Shown here piece by piece: positions 1 to 5,470 of a stretch of DNA of 10,808 nucleotides (within the stretch, counting starts at the first letter, position 1; the number at the start of each line of letters is the position of its first letter). The DNA lies in the NCBI GenBank assembly GCA_036009105.1, contig DASYMJ010000246.1, positions 1 through 10,808 of the forward strand, given 5' to 3'. The notes beneath the pieces were generated by a model. The model ran no database searches and had not been told where the DNA came from. It saw nothing but the letters and a program-made list of their open reading frames with translations. This DNA comes from JAFAVZ01 sp036009105 (GTDB lineage Bacteria; Acidobacteriota; Thermoanaerobaculia; Gp7-AA8). Position numbers and translations under genes: made by a program.

Positions 1-276
1 CGGGGGCGGGGCGGTCAGGGTGATGGGGGCAGGGGCGGGGGTGGGGGTGGGGGCGGCAGGGACGCCGAGATCGGGAGGGCCCACCGGCGCCGTATCTTCG
101 CTGATGGTGGCCGTGGAGACGACGGTCTGCGTCCGCTGCAACGTCTCGGGGCGGCCGAACGGCAGCCCGATCAGGAACAGCCAGCCGAGCACCAGCAGCA
201 GGACGACGCCCGCGGCGCTGCCGATCAGGATGCCGTTATTCGTCCGGCGGGGTGGCGGCGGCGGGACCACGGTCAT
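1..276 (-). CDS. Single-pass membrane protein with Pro/Ala/Thr-rich tail (partial)
   Basis: The open frame runs from ATG at 276 to the left edge without a stop, giving 92 visible codons. The N-terminus (MTVVPPPPPRRTNNG) is basic and proline-rich. A strong hydrophobic segment follows at about residues 16-41 (ILIGSAAGVVLLLVLGW and on). After that comes a polar stretch and a low-complexity PTPTPAPAP tail. The arrangement suggests an inner-membrane anchor with a periplasmic linker leading to an unseen C-terminal domain. It starts 30 nt after the DUF885 stop on the same strand, so it may be the last or a later gene of the blaI-M56-DUF885 unit. The ribosome site before 276 is weak (GGGGCA). I do not recognise the family. 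The coding frame is supported mainly by the clear TM pattern and lack of stops in GC-rich DNA, which is a modest argument. Confidence 0.6.
   Translation of the reverse strand, partial: MTVVPPPPPRRTNNGILIGSAAGVVLLLVLGWLFLIGLPFGRPETLQRTQTVVSTATISEDTAPVGPPDLGVPAAPTPTPAPAPITLTAPPP
25..53 (+). repeat. G-run tract with G-quadruplex potential
   Basis: Five runs of 4-5 G (25-29, 32-35, 37-41, 43-47, 49-53) are separated by 1-2 nt on the plus strand. This is the strand complementary to the coding strand of the partial membrane protein, where it encodes the Pro-Thr/Ala-Pro tail. It fits the classical G-quadruplex pattern. It may simply be the by-product of proline codons. Confidence 0.6.
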
Positions 277-306
277 TGCCCCCGGCAATCGCGAAAAGCG
301 TGCCCG

Positions 307-1620
307 TCAGCGCGAGAGCTCGGAGGGCAGCCGCGGAGACGACAACAGTTCCGTGAACACCGCCCAGCGCTTGTTCGGATCGGAGCCGCCGTGGCGCTCC
401 ACGTAGCCGCGCACCAGATCCTTGCCCAGGTTGTAGTTGATGACGTAGCTGCGGTACTGGTCCACGAACTTCATCCGCTGCTTCGCCCGGGCCGGCGAGT
501 AGAGGCCGTACTTGACCAGCCACTCCGCGGCCTGCTCGGCGTTGATCTCGCCGTCGATGTAGCGCCGCGCGGCCTCGTTGCCGGAGTAGGCGAGCTTGGC
601 CTGGATGTCCTGGACGCGGTAGTACTTCTCCGCCTTGGCCGGATCGATCCCGGCGATGGGGAACAGGTTCGCGCGCTCGAAGGCCACCCGCTCCTGCGCC
701 GGGAAAGCGACCTCGATCCCGTAATTCGCGCTCCCCTCGGCGATGAGCGACTGGGGCGAGAAGAGCGGATAGACCGTGAACTCCTGCCAGCCGCGGCCGC
801 GCACCAGGTTCTTCTCCAGCAGCGCGTTGTAGACGTGATGGCCGGGATAGCCCTCGTGGCAGGCCAGGTCGATGGCCCGGTCGATGTAGATGGGCAGGTC
901 GGTGTTGACCTGGATCAGGCTGTTGTAGTTGCCCTTGTACCAGTTGTAGCCGCTCCACGACTTGTTCGTCACGTACTCGACCGTGAAGTGCTCGCCGGCG
1001 GGCAATTGGGTGTGCTGCAGCGTCCGCGCGCGGCAGCCGTCGATGGCCGCCTTGAAGACGGCGTCGAGCTTGTCCTTCGGGATGACGAACGCCTCGCGGA
1101 ACGACTCCAGCCGGTCGGCCAGCGAGCCGCTGCCGGGCAGCTCGCGATCGAGCTCCGCGGTGAGGTTCTGAAAATAGGCCTCATCGTGATGCGGCGCGAC
1201 GGCGTCATAAAGCGCCTTCGATTCCTCATCGAAGGTGAGCTTGCGGCCGCGCAGCATCTCGGCCCGCGCGATGAGCGCCTCCGTCTGCCGCGTCAGATAC
1301 GTGCGCCGCAGGGCGAGCATGGGGTCGGCCGGCACCGCCGTCGCGCGCAGCTCGTCCCGCAGCGCGGTGGCATCCTTGTAGATCTGGTCGAGCGAGGGCC
1401 TGGCCGCCTTCACCTGGTCGCGCAGCGCGGGCGGGCCGTAGTAGGCGTCGACGTAATCGGTGTCGTGCTCGCCCATCCCCAGCACCAGCTTGATGTAGCG
1501 CTCTGCGAACGGATTCATCGCCTGCGGATCCTCGGCTTTCGTCGCTGTGGTGGTCATGGTCGAGCAGCCGAGGGGGAGGAGGAGGGCTGCGGCGAGGAGG
1601 AGAACGCGCGGTTTCTGCAT
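307..1620 (-). CDS. DUF885 family zinc metallopeptidase, lipoprotein
   Basis: The product is 437 residues. The N-terminus is a lipoprotein signal (MQKPRVLLLAAALLLPLGC) with lipobox LPLGC and predicted lipidated Cys19, so the enzyme is likely anchored in the cell envelope. The DUF885 hallmark HEGYPGHH lies at residues 255-262. A downstream EGSANY at 295-300 matches the conserved EGWAxY-type segment that supplies the Glu ligand. From known family features I expect a gluzincin-like zinc peptidase; the substrate is unknown. I chose ATG 1620 because it gives a perfect lipoprotein signal, and any longer start would run into the M56 gene upstream. It begins 44 nt after the M56 stop, so co-transcription with the BlaI/M56 pair is likely. 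There is no good Shine-Dalgarno, and the start codon sits in a 14-bp inverted repeat. The EGSANY motif replaces the usual Trp with Ser. Confidence 0.9.
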   Translation of the reverse strand: MQKPRVLLLAAALLLPLGCSTMTTTATKAEDPQAMNPFAERYIKLVLGMGEHDTDYVDAYYGPPALRDQVKAARPSLDQIYKDATALRDELRATAVPADPMLALRRTYLTRQTEALIARAEMLRGRKLTFDEESKALYDAVAPHHDEAYFQNLTAELDRELPGSGSLADRLESFREAFVIPKDKLDAVFKAAIDGCRARTLQHTQLPAGEHFTVEYVTNKSWSGYNWYKGNYNSLIQVNTDLPIYIDRAIDLACHEGYPGHHVYNALLEKNLVRGRGWQEFTVYPLFSPQSLIAEGSANYGIEVAFPAQERVAFERANLFPIAGIDPAKAEKYYRVQDIQAKLAYSGNEAARRYIDGEINAEQAAEWLVKYGLYSPARAKQRMKFVDQYRSYVINYNLGKDLVRGYVERHGGSDPNKRWAVFTELLSSPRLPSELSR

Positions 1621-1648
1621 ACGGCGGGGAGTCTTGCAGAAACCGCGC
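1606..1648 (-). promoter_or_regulatory. Perfect 14-bp inverted repeat over a start codon
   Basis: GCGCGGTTTCTGCA (1606-1619) and TGCAGAAACCGCGC (1635-1648) are exact reverse complements separated by 15 nt. In the minus-strand mRNA the hairpin begins 16 nt after the M56 stop codon. Its 3' arm covers the U and G of the DUF885 AUG and the first codons. No U-tract follows, so it is a poor intrinsic terminator. It could instead occlude initiation or tune expression relative to the upstream genes. The repeat is seen directly; the role is inferred. Confidence 0.65.
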
Positions 1649-1664
1649 ACGGACGAAAGGGGAG

Positions 1665-3110
1665 TTACTTCTTCGTCACCACCATCCGCTTGCCCTCGAA
1701 GTGGTAGTCGCAGCCGGCCAGATGGATGCAGCGGTCGAGCGCCTCGTCCCACGGCATGTCTTTGAAGGAGAGCGTGACCCGGCCGGAGACGTTCGGCGCG
1801 ACGGCCATGTCGATCCTGGTCAGCTGGGCGAAGCTGCGCAGGACGTCGACGATGTCGGCATCCTGCAGGTCCATGCTGATCGGATCGCCCGACCACTTCG
1901 ATTCCTTGACCGTGAAGTCGTAGGTCGACTCCTGCACCACCGCGCCGCCGCGCTCCACGCGCAGCTTCGCGCTGCCGTTGCCGGACGGCAGGACCTCCAC
2001 CGAGACGATGTAGCGGCCGCCGTCTGCCTCGATGGTCGCCGTGGCCGGGCTGCCGGCGCGCTGCTGGATAGTCGGCTGGGCCACGATGGCGTGCGTCGCG
2101 TTCTCGACCACGATGCTGCGCACGAGGAACGTCTCGCGGCCGGCGCCGCGCTCGGCGCTGACGGTGAGTTTGTACGGCGTGTCGGACGTCGAGGGGGATG
2201 CCTTCACGCCCGCGGCAAGGGTGGCGGCGAGCAGCATCGCGGCGCCGCCGGCCAGGACGGCACGGTGGGAGAGGGCCTTCGTTTTCAACTCTTCATATCT
2301 CATCAAATGCTCCAGTCTTGGTTTGAGGCTCGCGGCAGCCATACACGACACGCCTGCAGTACGCGGCGAGATGACGGCGCGGCAGATTTTGGTCATGGCG
2401 GAGAGGTAATGATCGGTGTGGCCGGCGGCGTCGGCGACCGTTTCGTCGCAGGCCTCCTCGCGCGCGGCGGCGATGGAGCGCTGCGCGATCCAGACCAGCG
2501 GATGGGGCCAGAAGACGGCGGCGACGAGCGACTCGAGCAGCCCCACCAGGTTGTCGCGGCGCAGCACGTGGGCACACTCGTGGGTCAGCAGCGAGCGCAG
2601 CTCTTCCCGCGACAGGTCGTCGCAGCCGTTCGGCGGCAGCACGATCAGCGGCCGGATGATGCGCAGCGAGGCGGGCGCCTCGCTCGCGGCGGAGCGCACC
2701 AGCTCGATGGCGATGCGGATGCCGAGCGCGCGGCGCACCTCATCGAACGCCTCCCGCTCCCGCAACGAAGGCGCGGAGCTGGTCCGCATCACCTCGGAGA
2801 CCGCGCGCCACTTCGCGACCACGATGCCGATCACGAGCAGGCCCGCGATGACGGCCCAGGCGATGAAGAGGCGCAGCGGCCACGGATTCGCCGGCGACGG
2901 CGCGGCGGCGGCGAAGTTGCGGCCCGCGGCGAGCATCTGCATGGGGATGACGATCGGCTTCGCCACGCGCAGCTCCGGCGCGGGGATGACCAGCTTGGCC
3001 ATGCCCAGGATGAGCAGGGCGTAGCGGGTGCGGGCGGTGAGGGGGAGGAGGCGCGCGGCGAGCAGCATCGCGCCGAGGAAGAGGGTGGAGACGGCCAGGT
3101 GAGCGATCAC
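1665..3110 (-). CDS. M56 (BlaR1/MecR1-like) membrane metallopeptidase with C-terminal STN-like domain
   Basis: The product is 481 residues. Predicted TM helices lie near residues 5-24, 29-44, 81-99 and 284-303. The zinc motif HECAH (177-181) and a downstream EEACDE (218-223) match peptidase family M56. In BlaR1-type systems the cytoplasmic protease is turned on by an outside signal and leads to removal of the partner BlaI repressor. Here the extracytoplasmic part is not penicillin-binding-like. After TM4 comes a beta-rich stretch, then at about 409-478 a segment with the pattern of the secretin/TonB short N-terminal domain (ISMDLQDADIVDVLRSFAQL, then VSGRVTLSF, then PWDEALD). It starts at GTG 3110, overlapping the blaI TGA by 4 nt (GTGA), which implies translational coupling. 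The M56 identity is firm. The STN assignment is by pattern recognition only, and the sensed ligand is unknown. Confidence 0.88.
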   Translation of the reverse strand: MIAHLAVSTLFLGAMLLAARLLPLTARTRYALLILGMAKLVIPAPELRVAKPIVIPMQMLAAGRNFAAAAPSPANPWPLRLFIAWAVIAGLLVIGIVVAKWRAVSEVMRTSSAPSLREREAFDEVRRALGIRIAIELVRSAASEAPASLRIIRPLIVLPPNGCDDLSREELRSLLTHECAHVLRRDNLVGLLESLVAAVFWPHPLVWIAQRSIAAAREEACDETVADAAGHTDHYLSAMTKICRAVISPRTAGVSCMAAASLKPRLEHLMRYEELKTKALSHRAVLAGGAAMLLAATLAAGVKASPSTSDTPYKLTVSAERGAGRETFLVRSIVVENATHAIVAQPTIQQRAGSPATATIEADGGRYIVSVEVLPSGNGSAKLRVERGGAVVQESTYDFTVKESKWSGDPISMDLQDADIVDVLRSFAQLTRIDMAVAPNVSGRVTLSFKDMPWDEALDRCIHLAGCDYHFEGKRMVVTKK

Positions 3111-3487
3111 TTCTTCTTCGCTCCCTTCTTCGTTTCCGCTTCTTCCAGCGCCTTGAGGTCTTCCAGGGTCAGCTTGCCGCTCTCCAGCAGGTGCGCCACG
3201 ACCGGCTGCGCGGAGCCGCCGAAGAGGGCCAGGACCTCGTCCAGGATGCGCCGGTAGACGGACTTGCGGGTGATGGCCGCCTGGAAGAGGAAGGCGTTTC
3301 CGATCTTGCGCGTGCGGCGGACCGCGCCCTTCTGTTCCAGGCGGAGGAGGATGGTCTGCACGGTGGTGTAGGCGGGGCGCTTCTTCTCGGAGAGCCCCTC
3401 CTGCACCTCGCGCACGGACGGCTCGCCGAGCTTCCAGACCACGTCCATGATCTCCAGCTCGAAGGGGGTGAGCTTTGTTTTACTCAT
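3107..3487 (-). CDS. BlaI/MecI/CopY-family transcriptional repressor
   Basis: The product is 126 residues, the usual size for the family. The winged helix-turn-helix occupies about residues 5-75, starting LTPFELEIMDVVWKLGEPSV. The recognition helix region is AYTTVQTILLRLEQKGAV. The C-terminal part (about 85-120) is helical, as expected for dimerisation, and ends in a lysine-rich tail. It pairs with the M56 peptidase encoded immediately downstream, which is the standard repressor/sensor-protease arrangement. I chose the ATG at 3487. A longer TTG start would place codons inside the -35 box. The predicted promoter leaves only a few nt of leader, so the message may be leaderless. An inverted repeat of the BlaI operator type overlaps that promoter, suggesting autorepression. 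Confidence 0.93.
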   Translation of the reverse strand: MSKTKLTPFELEIMDVVWKLGEPSVREVQEGLSEKKRPAYTTVQTILLRLEQKGAVRRTRKIGNAFLFQAAITRKSVYRRILDEVLALFGGSAQPVVAHLLESGKLTLEDLKALEEAETKKGAKKK

Positions 3488-3490
3488 GTC

Positions 3491-3526
3491 GTAGTAAAAA
3501 CTACGTCTGTAGTAGCTTTTTGTCAA
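3491..3526 (-). promoter_or_regulatory. Sigma70-type promoter with BlaI-type operator
   Basis: On the minus strand TTGACA (3526-3521, perfect -35) is followed after 17 nt by TAGTTT (3503-3498, -10). Inside and just downstream lie three alternating pentamers: ACTAC-agac-GTAGT-tttt-ACTAC (3513 down to 3491). The first pair resembles known BlaI/MecI/CopY sites (ACTACA-nn-TGTAGT) with one inner mismatch, and it sits between -35 and -10. The third pentamer falls at the expected transcription start. The predicted +1 is about 0-4 nt before the blaI ATG. Confidence 0.75.
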
Positions 3527-3579
3527 GAGGGGCGGGGCGGCGGGCGCGCGATTTGTAGCGTCCCCGGCAGGAGGAACGG

Positions 3580-3730
3580 ATGGACGCGAAAACAGGTCGG
3601 GGAGAAGCTGGTGGCGCTCTGCCGGGAGGGGAAGAACCTCGACGCGGTGAATGAGCTCTACTCCGAGGACATCGTCAGCATCGAGGCCTCCACGCGGCCG
3701 GGGATGCCGCGGGAGGAGTTTCTGTTCTGA
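3580..3730 (+). pseudogene. Remnant of a SnoaL-like (NTF2-fold) protein
   Basis: A frame from 3581 encodes about 50 residues (TRKQVGEKLVALCREGKNLD, then AVNELYSEDIVSIEA and PGMPRE). This resembles the N-terminal helix and first strands of small SnoaL-like/NTF2-fold proteins, which are normally about 110-130 residues. A strong ribosome site (aggaggaa, 3569-3576) precedes an ATG at 3580. That ATG is one base out of frame: ATGgACGCGAAAA, where dropping one g would give M-T-R-K. After PRE the similarity stops and a TGA follows at 3728. Both ends therefore look damaged: a probable 1-nt insertion at the start and loss of the C-terminal two thirds. Family recognition rests on memory of the pattern only. 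Confidence 0.5.
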
Positions 3731-3766
3731 GCGCCGTCCGCGGCCCGGCGCCGTCTACGCGGGATC

Positions 3767-3798
3767 AGCGGCGGCGGGCGCCATGGCCCTCCGCCGCT
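3767..3798. terminator. GC-rich hairpin between convergent units
   Basis: AGCGGCGG (3767-3774) pairs with CCGCCGCT (3791-3798). Across a C/T mismatch, GGGC/GCCC extends the stem to 12 bp around a 6-nt loop. It lies 14 nt past the stop of the DUF1579-like gene and 36 nt past the end of the SnoaL-like remnant, so it could end both. There is no U-tract on either strand, so intrinsic termination is uncertain. Confidence 0.45.
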
Positions 3799-3812
3799 GA
3801 GCAACCATCCGT

Positions 3813-4319
3813 CTACTTCTTCGTGCAGGTCTCGTCGAGCATCTTGTTCCAGCTGCCCTTCTGTTCCACTTCGAAGACGTGCTGGAACTTGTTCGCGCCC
3901 CATTTCTTGAACCAGTCGCGCCCTTTCATCGACATCCCCATCATGTGCGCGTCGCCGTCGTAGGTGATGGTGTCGCCGACCCAGCCGCTGCTGCCGGACG
4001 TGCCGTAGCCGCCCATGCTGTCCAGGTAGCCGACCACGTACTGCTTCGGCCCGGCGTCATATCCGAGGAACGCCGAGGCTTTCATCGCCGCCGGCTTGGT
4101 CTGGTTGAGGTCGACCACGAGCCACTGGTTGGCGTAGTCCCAGCGGCCGTTGGCGGTGCTGGTGGTCGCCATCGGCTTGCCGGACGACAGGTCCGTGCCG
4201 GTGCAGTTCCACTTGCCGGCGAAGTAGTCGAGGTTGGCGAGGTTGGGGTTGCGCTTGTCCGCGGCGAGAACGGTGGACGCAATGAGGACGAGGGCTACGA
4301 AAAGGATACGTGCTTTCAT
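3813..4319 (-). CDS. Secreted DUF1579/lipocalin-like protein
   Basis: The product is 168 residues with a clear signal peptide (MKARILFVALVLIASTVLA, cleavage after Ala19). The mature part begins with LDYFAGKWNCTGTD, the entry strand typical of DUF1579-like, lipocalin-type beta barrels. Alternating hydrophobic beta strands, a WVGDTITYDG turn and an amphipathic end follow. Cys39 and Cys165, one near each end, are the only cysteines of the mature chain and could form a disulphide closing the barrel in the periplasm. The start is the ATG at 4319, preceded by AAGGAGAG at a good distance; longer frames upstream run over the tRNA promoter region. It is a single gene flanked by a hairpin and a divergent tRNA operon. 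The ligand and role are unknown, and the family call is by motif only. Confidence 0.8.
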   Translation of the reverse strand: MKARILFVALVLIASTVLAADKRNPNLANLDYFAGKWNCTGTDLSSGKPMATTSTANGRWDYANQWLVVDLNQTKPAAMKASAFLGYDAGPKQYVVGYLDSMGGYGTSGSSGWVGDTITYDGDAHMMGMSMKGRDWFKKWGANKFQHVFEVEQKGSWNKMLDETCTKK

Positions 4320-4408
4320 GAGGTCTCTCCTTCGCTTGTTTGCCTCACCTACGCACGCGCCCGCCGATCGGATTGACCGCTGAAATGCGATGGCTGGCCA
4401 CCCGGTTG

Positions 4409-4437
4409 TTGACACGCGCCGGAACCGTCCGTAATGT
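4409..4437 (+). promoter_or_regulatory. Promoter of the tRNA-Glu/tRNA-Lys unit
   Basis: TTGACA (4409-4414, perfect -35), a 17-nt spacer and TAATGT (4432-4437) lie 16 nt upstream of the tRNA-Glu 5' end. This spacing suits a start at about 4444 with a short 5' leader trimmed by RNase P. Confidence 0.7.
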
Positions 4438-4453
4438 GGCGGCGCCTTTGCCG

Positions 4454-4526
4454 GTCCCCATCGTCTAGAGGCCCAGGACACCGCCCTTTCACGGCGGCAA
4501 CACGGGTTCGAATCCCGTTGGGGACG
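4454..4526 (+). tRNA. tRNA-Glu (anticodon TTC)
   Basis: The cloverleaf is complete. The acceptor GTCCCCA (4454-4460) pairs with TGGGGAC (4519-4525), with discriminator G4526. The anticodon stem CCGCC/GGCGG encloses loop CTTTCAC with anticodon TTC at 4488-4490. The T-arm has the ACGGG-TTCGAAT-CCCGT form. The 3' CCA is not encoded, as GCGG follows. It reads GAA and, by wobble, GAG codons. Confidence 0.97.
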
Positions 4527-4610
4527 GCGGCGACGCGCCGCTGCGCTGGTGGCAAAGCCCGTCCGGACGTGAGGCTCCTGCCGTCGGAGCGGAAAGGCGG
4601 CATCCCCCCC

Positions 4611-4685
4611 GGGCCCGTAGCTCAGTGGTAGAGCAGTTGGCTTTTAACCAATTGGTCGTAGGTTCGATCCCTACCGGGCTCACCA
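4611..4685 (+). tRNA. tRNA-Lys (anticodon TTT), CCA encoded
   Basis: The acceptor GGGCCCG (4611-4617) pairs with CGGGCTC (4675-4681) with one G-T wobble. Discriminator A4682 is followed by an encoded CCA (4683-4685). The D-arm contains AGCTCAGTGGTAGAGC. The anticodon stem GTTGG/CCAAT holds loop CTTTTAA with TTT at 4643-4645. The T-arm is GTAGG-TTCGATC-CCTAC. It lies 84 nt after tRNA-Glu and is probably cotranscribed with it. Confidence 0.97.
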
Positions 4686-4694
4686 CCGTCGACG

Positions 4695-4745
4695 GACAGA
4701 TCGATCGTTTGTATCGCGGGGGCAGGTGGCGCGCATCGATCTGTC
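4695..4745 (+). repeat. 11-bp perfect inverted repeat downstream of tRNA-Lys
   Basis: GACAGATCGAT (4695-4705) and ATCGATCTGTC (4735-4745) are exact reverse complements with a 29-nt loop, starting 9 nt after the tRNA-Lys CCA. It may help end or process the tRNA transcript. The long loop and absence of a T-tract make it atypical as an intrinsic terminator. The surrounding 4686-4857 interval holds no convincing gene. Confidence 0.45.
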
Positions 4746-4813
4746 AGGGAGGCGCTCCTCGTGCTGCTTACGGCAGCCGTAGGGGGGGCATGTCGAGCTT
4801 CCCCTTGCGACGC

Positions 4814-4851
4814 GTCTTCGTCGGGCCGCGATCTGCGGGCCCGACGAAGAC
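4814..4851 (-). terminator. 14-bp hairpin after the His/Met-rich gene
   Basis: GTCTTCGTCGGGCC (4814-4827) pairs perfectly with GGCCCGACGAAGAC (4838-4851) around a 10-nt loop. In the minus direction it starts 6 nt past the stop of the His/Met-rich gene. On the plus strand it lies after the tRNA pair, so it may serve both. No clear U-tract follows on either strand. The stem is long and perfect, so a terminator role is likely. Confidence 0.65.
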
Positions 4852-4857
4852 CCGTGC

Positions 4858-5457
4858 TTACTTGTCCTCTTCGACTTTGCCGCTGTTTGCCGTGCGATGC
4901 TCGGTCACCTGGAAGCGGAGGAAATCATGAATCGCCGCAAGCGCCTCCGCGCTCTTTGTGATGATGCGGATGCGGCCGCCCGCTTCGACAGGCTCGTACC
5001 GATAGCTGATCTCGCTCCGAACCCGCTCCATCCGTGCAACGCCATCCGGCCTGTAGCCGTGAACGAATGCAGGCGTGGAAAAGTCCGCGTTCTTGAACTG
5101 TGCGGCCACCTGCTGCAGATGTACGCGGATCGAATCGATGGTGGCCCGATCGGTCCCGTCGTTCGCGCGAAGTTCGATCGCTCCGCCGTCGGCGAACAAC
5201 CGGAACGAATGCGTCGAGGTGCTGTGCGACATCCCGAAGGTGTCGTGCCGCCCGTCGACCGCGGCACCGTGTTCGGTGCTGTCGTCCGCTTTGACGTGAT
5301 CCGCATTCGCCGCCGCCATGTGCTGGGCGTGCATGGGGCACGAAGCCATCGGGTCACTCGGAGCGGCGGAGTGGCTGGCGTGCTCGTCTGCGCCGGCGCG
5401 GTTCGAAAAGAGCAGGGCTATGGAAAGCGTGAAGCAGAAGGTGATTGTCTTGACCAT
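4858..5457 (-). CDS. Secreted His/Met-rich putative metal-binding protein
   Basis: The product is 199 residues with a signal peptide (MVKTITFCFTLSIALLFSNR, cleavage near AGA|DE at 23). The mature N-terminal third (about 24-83) is rich in His, Met and acidic residues. It includes SCPMHAQHM (39-47), recalling the CPMH motif of heavy-metal-binding domains in copper efflux proteins. From about residue 84 a compact alpha/beta region follows (SFRLFADGGAIELRAND, then IRVHLQQVAAQF, then GGRIRIITKSAEALAAIHDF). I recall similar conserved hypotheticals near metal genes, but I cannot name the family. The ATG at 5457 has a strong GGGAGGA site. The MerR-family gene ends only 13 nt upstream, so the two form one unit. 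A periplasmic copper- or similar-metal-binding role is inferred from composition and context. Confidence 0.78.
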   Translation of the reverse strand: MVKTITFCFTLSIALLFSNRAGADEHASHSAAPSDPMASCPMHAQHMAAANADHVKADDSTEHGAAVDGRHDTFGMSHSTSTHSFRLFADGGAIELRANDGTDRATIDSIRVHLQQVAAQFKNADFSTPAFVHGYRPDGVARMERVRSEISYRYEPVEAGGRIRIITKSAEALAAIHDFLRFQVTEHRTANSGKVEEDK

Positions 5458-5470
5458 GAAATCCTCCCTT

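Noticed and set aside
20..406. Plus-strand frame 20-406
   Set aside because: It begins in G-run repeats and overlaps the TM-containing minus-strand frame; no recognisable domain.
1621..1896. In-frame upstream extension of the DUF885 gene
   Set aside because: It would add about 92 Arg/Gly-rich residues overlapping the end of the M56 gene in another frame, and would bury the clean lipoprotein signal that starts at 1620.
391..3257. Long plus-strand open frames (391-1707 and 1701-3257) opposite DUF885 and M56
   Set aside because: They are Arg/Asp/His-rich translations with no family likeness, typical of the antisense frame of GC-rich genes; the minus-strand products have clear motifs.
3488..3526. 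Longer blaI start at TTG 3526
   Set aside because: The TTG is the first half of a perfect -35 box, so it would not be in the transcript; the family also starts near MSKTKLTPFELEIM.
4454..4857. Integrated mobile element at the tRNA pair
   Set aside because: No integrase, no duplicated tRNA 3' end and no direct repeats were seen; both tRNAs are intact.
4349..4930. Short frames across the tRNA genes
   Set aside because: They read through two certain tRNA genes and their hairpins; no ribosome sites or conserved motifs.
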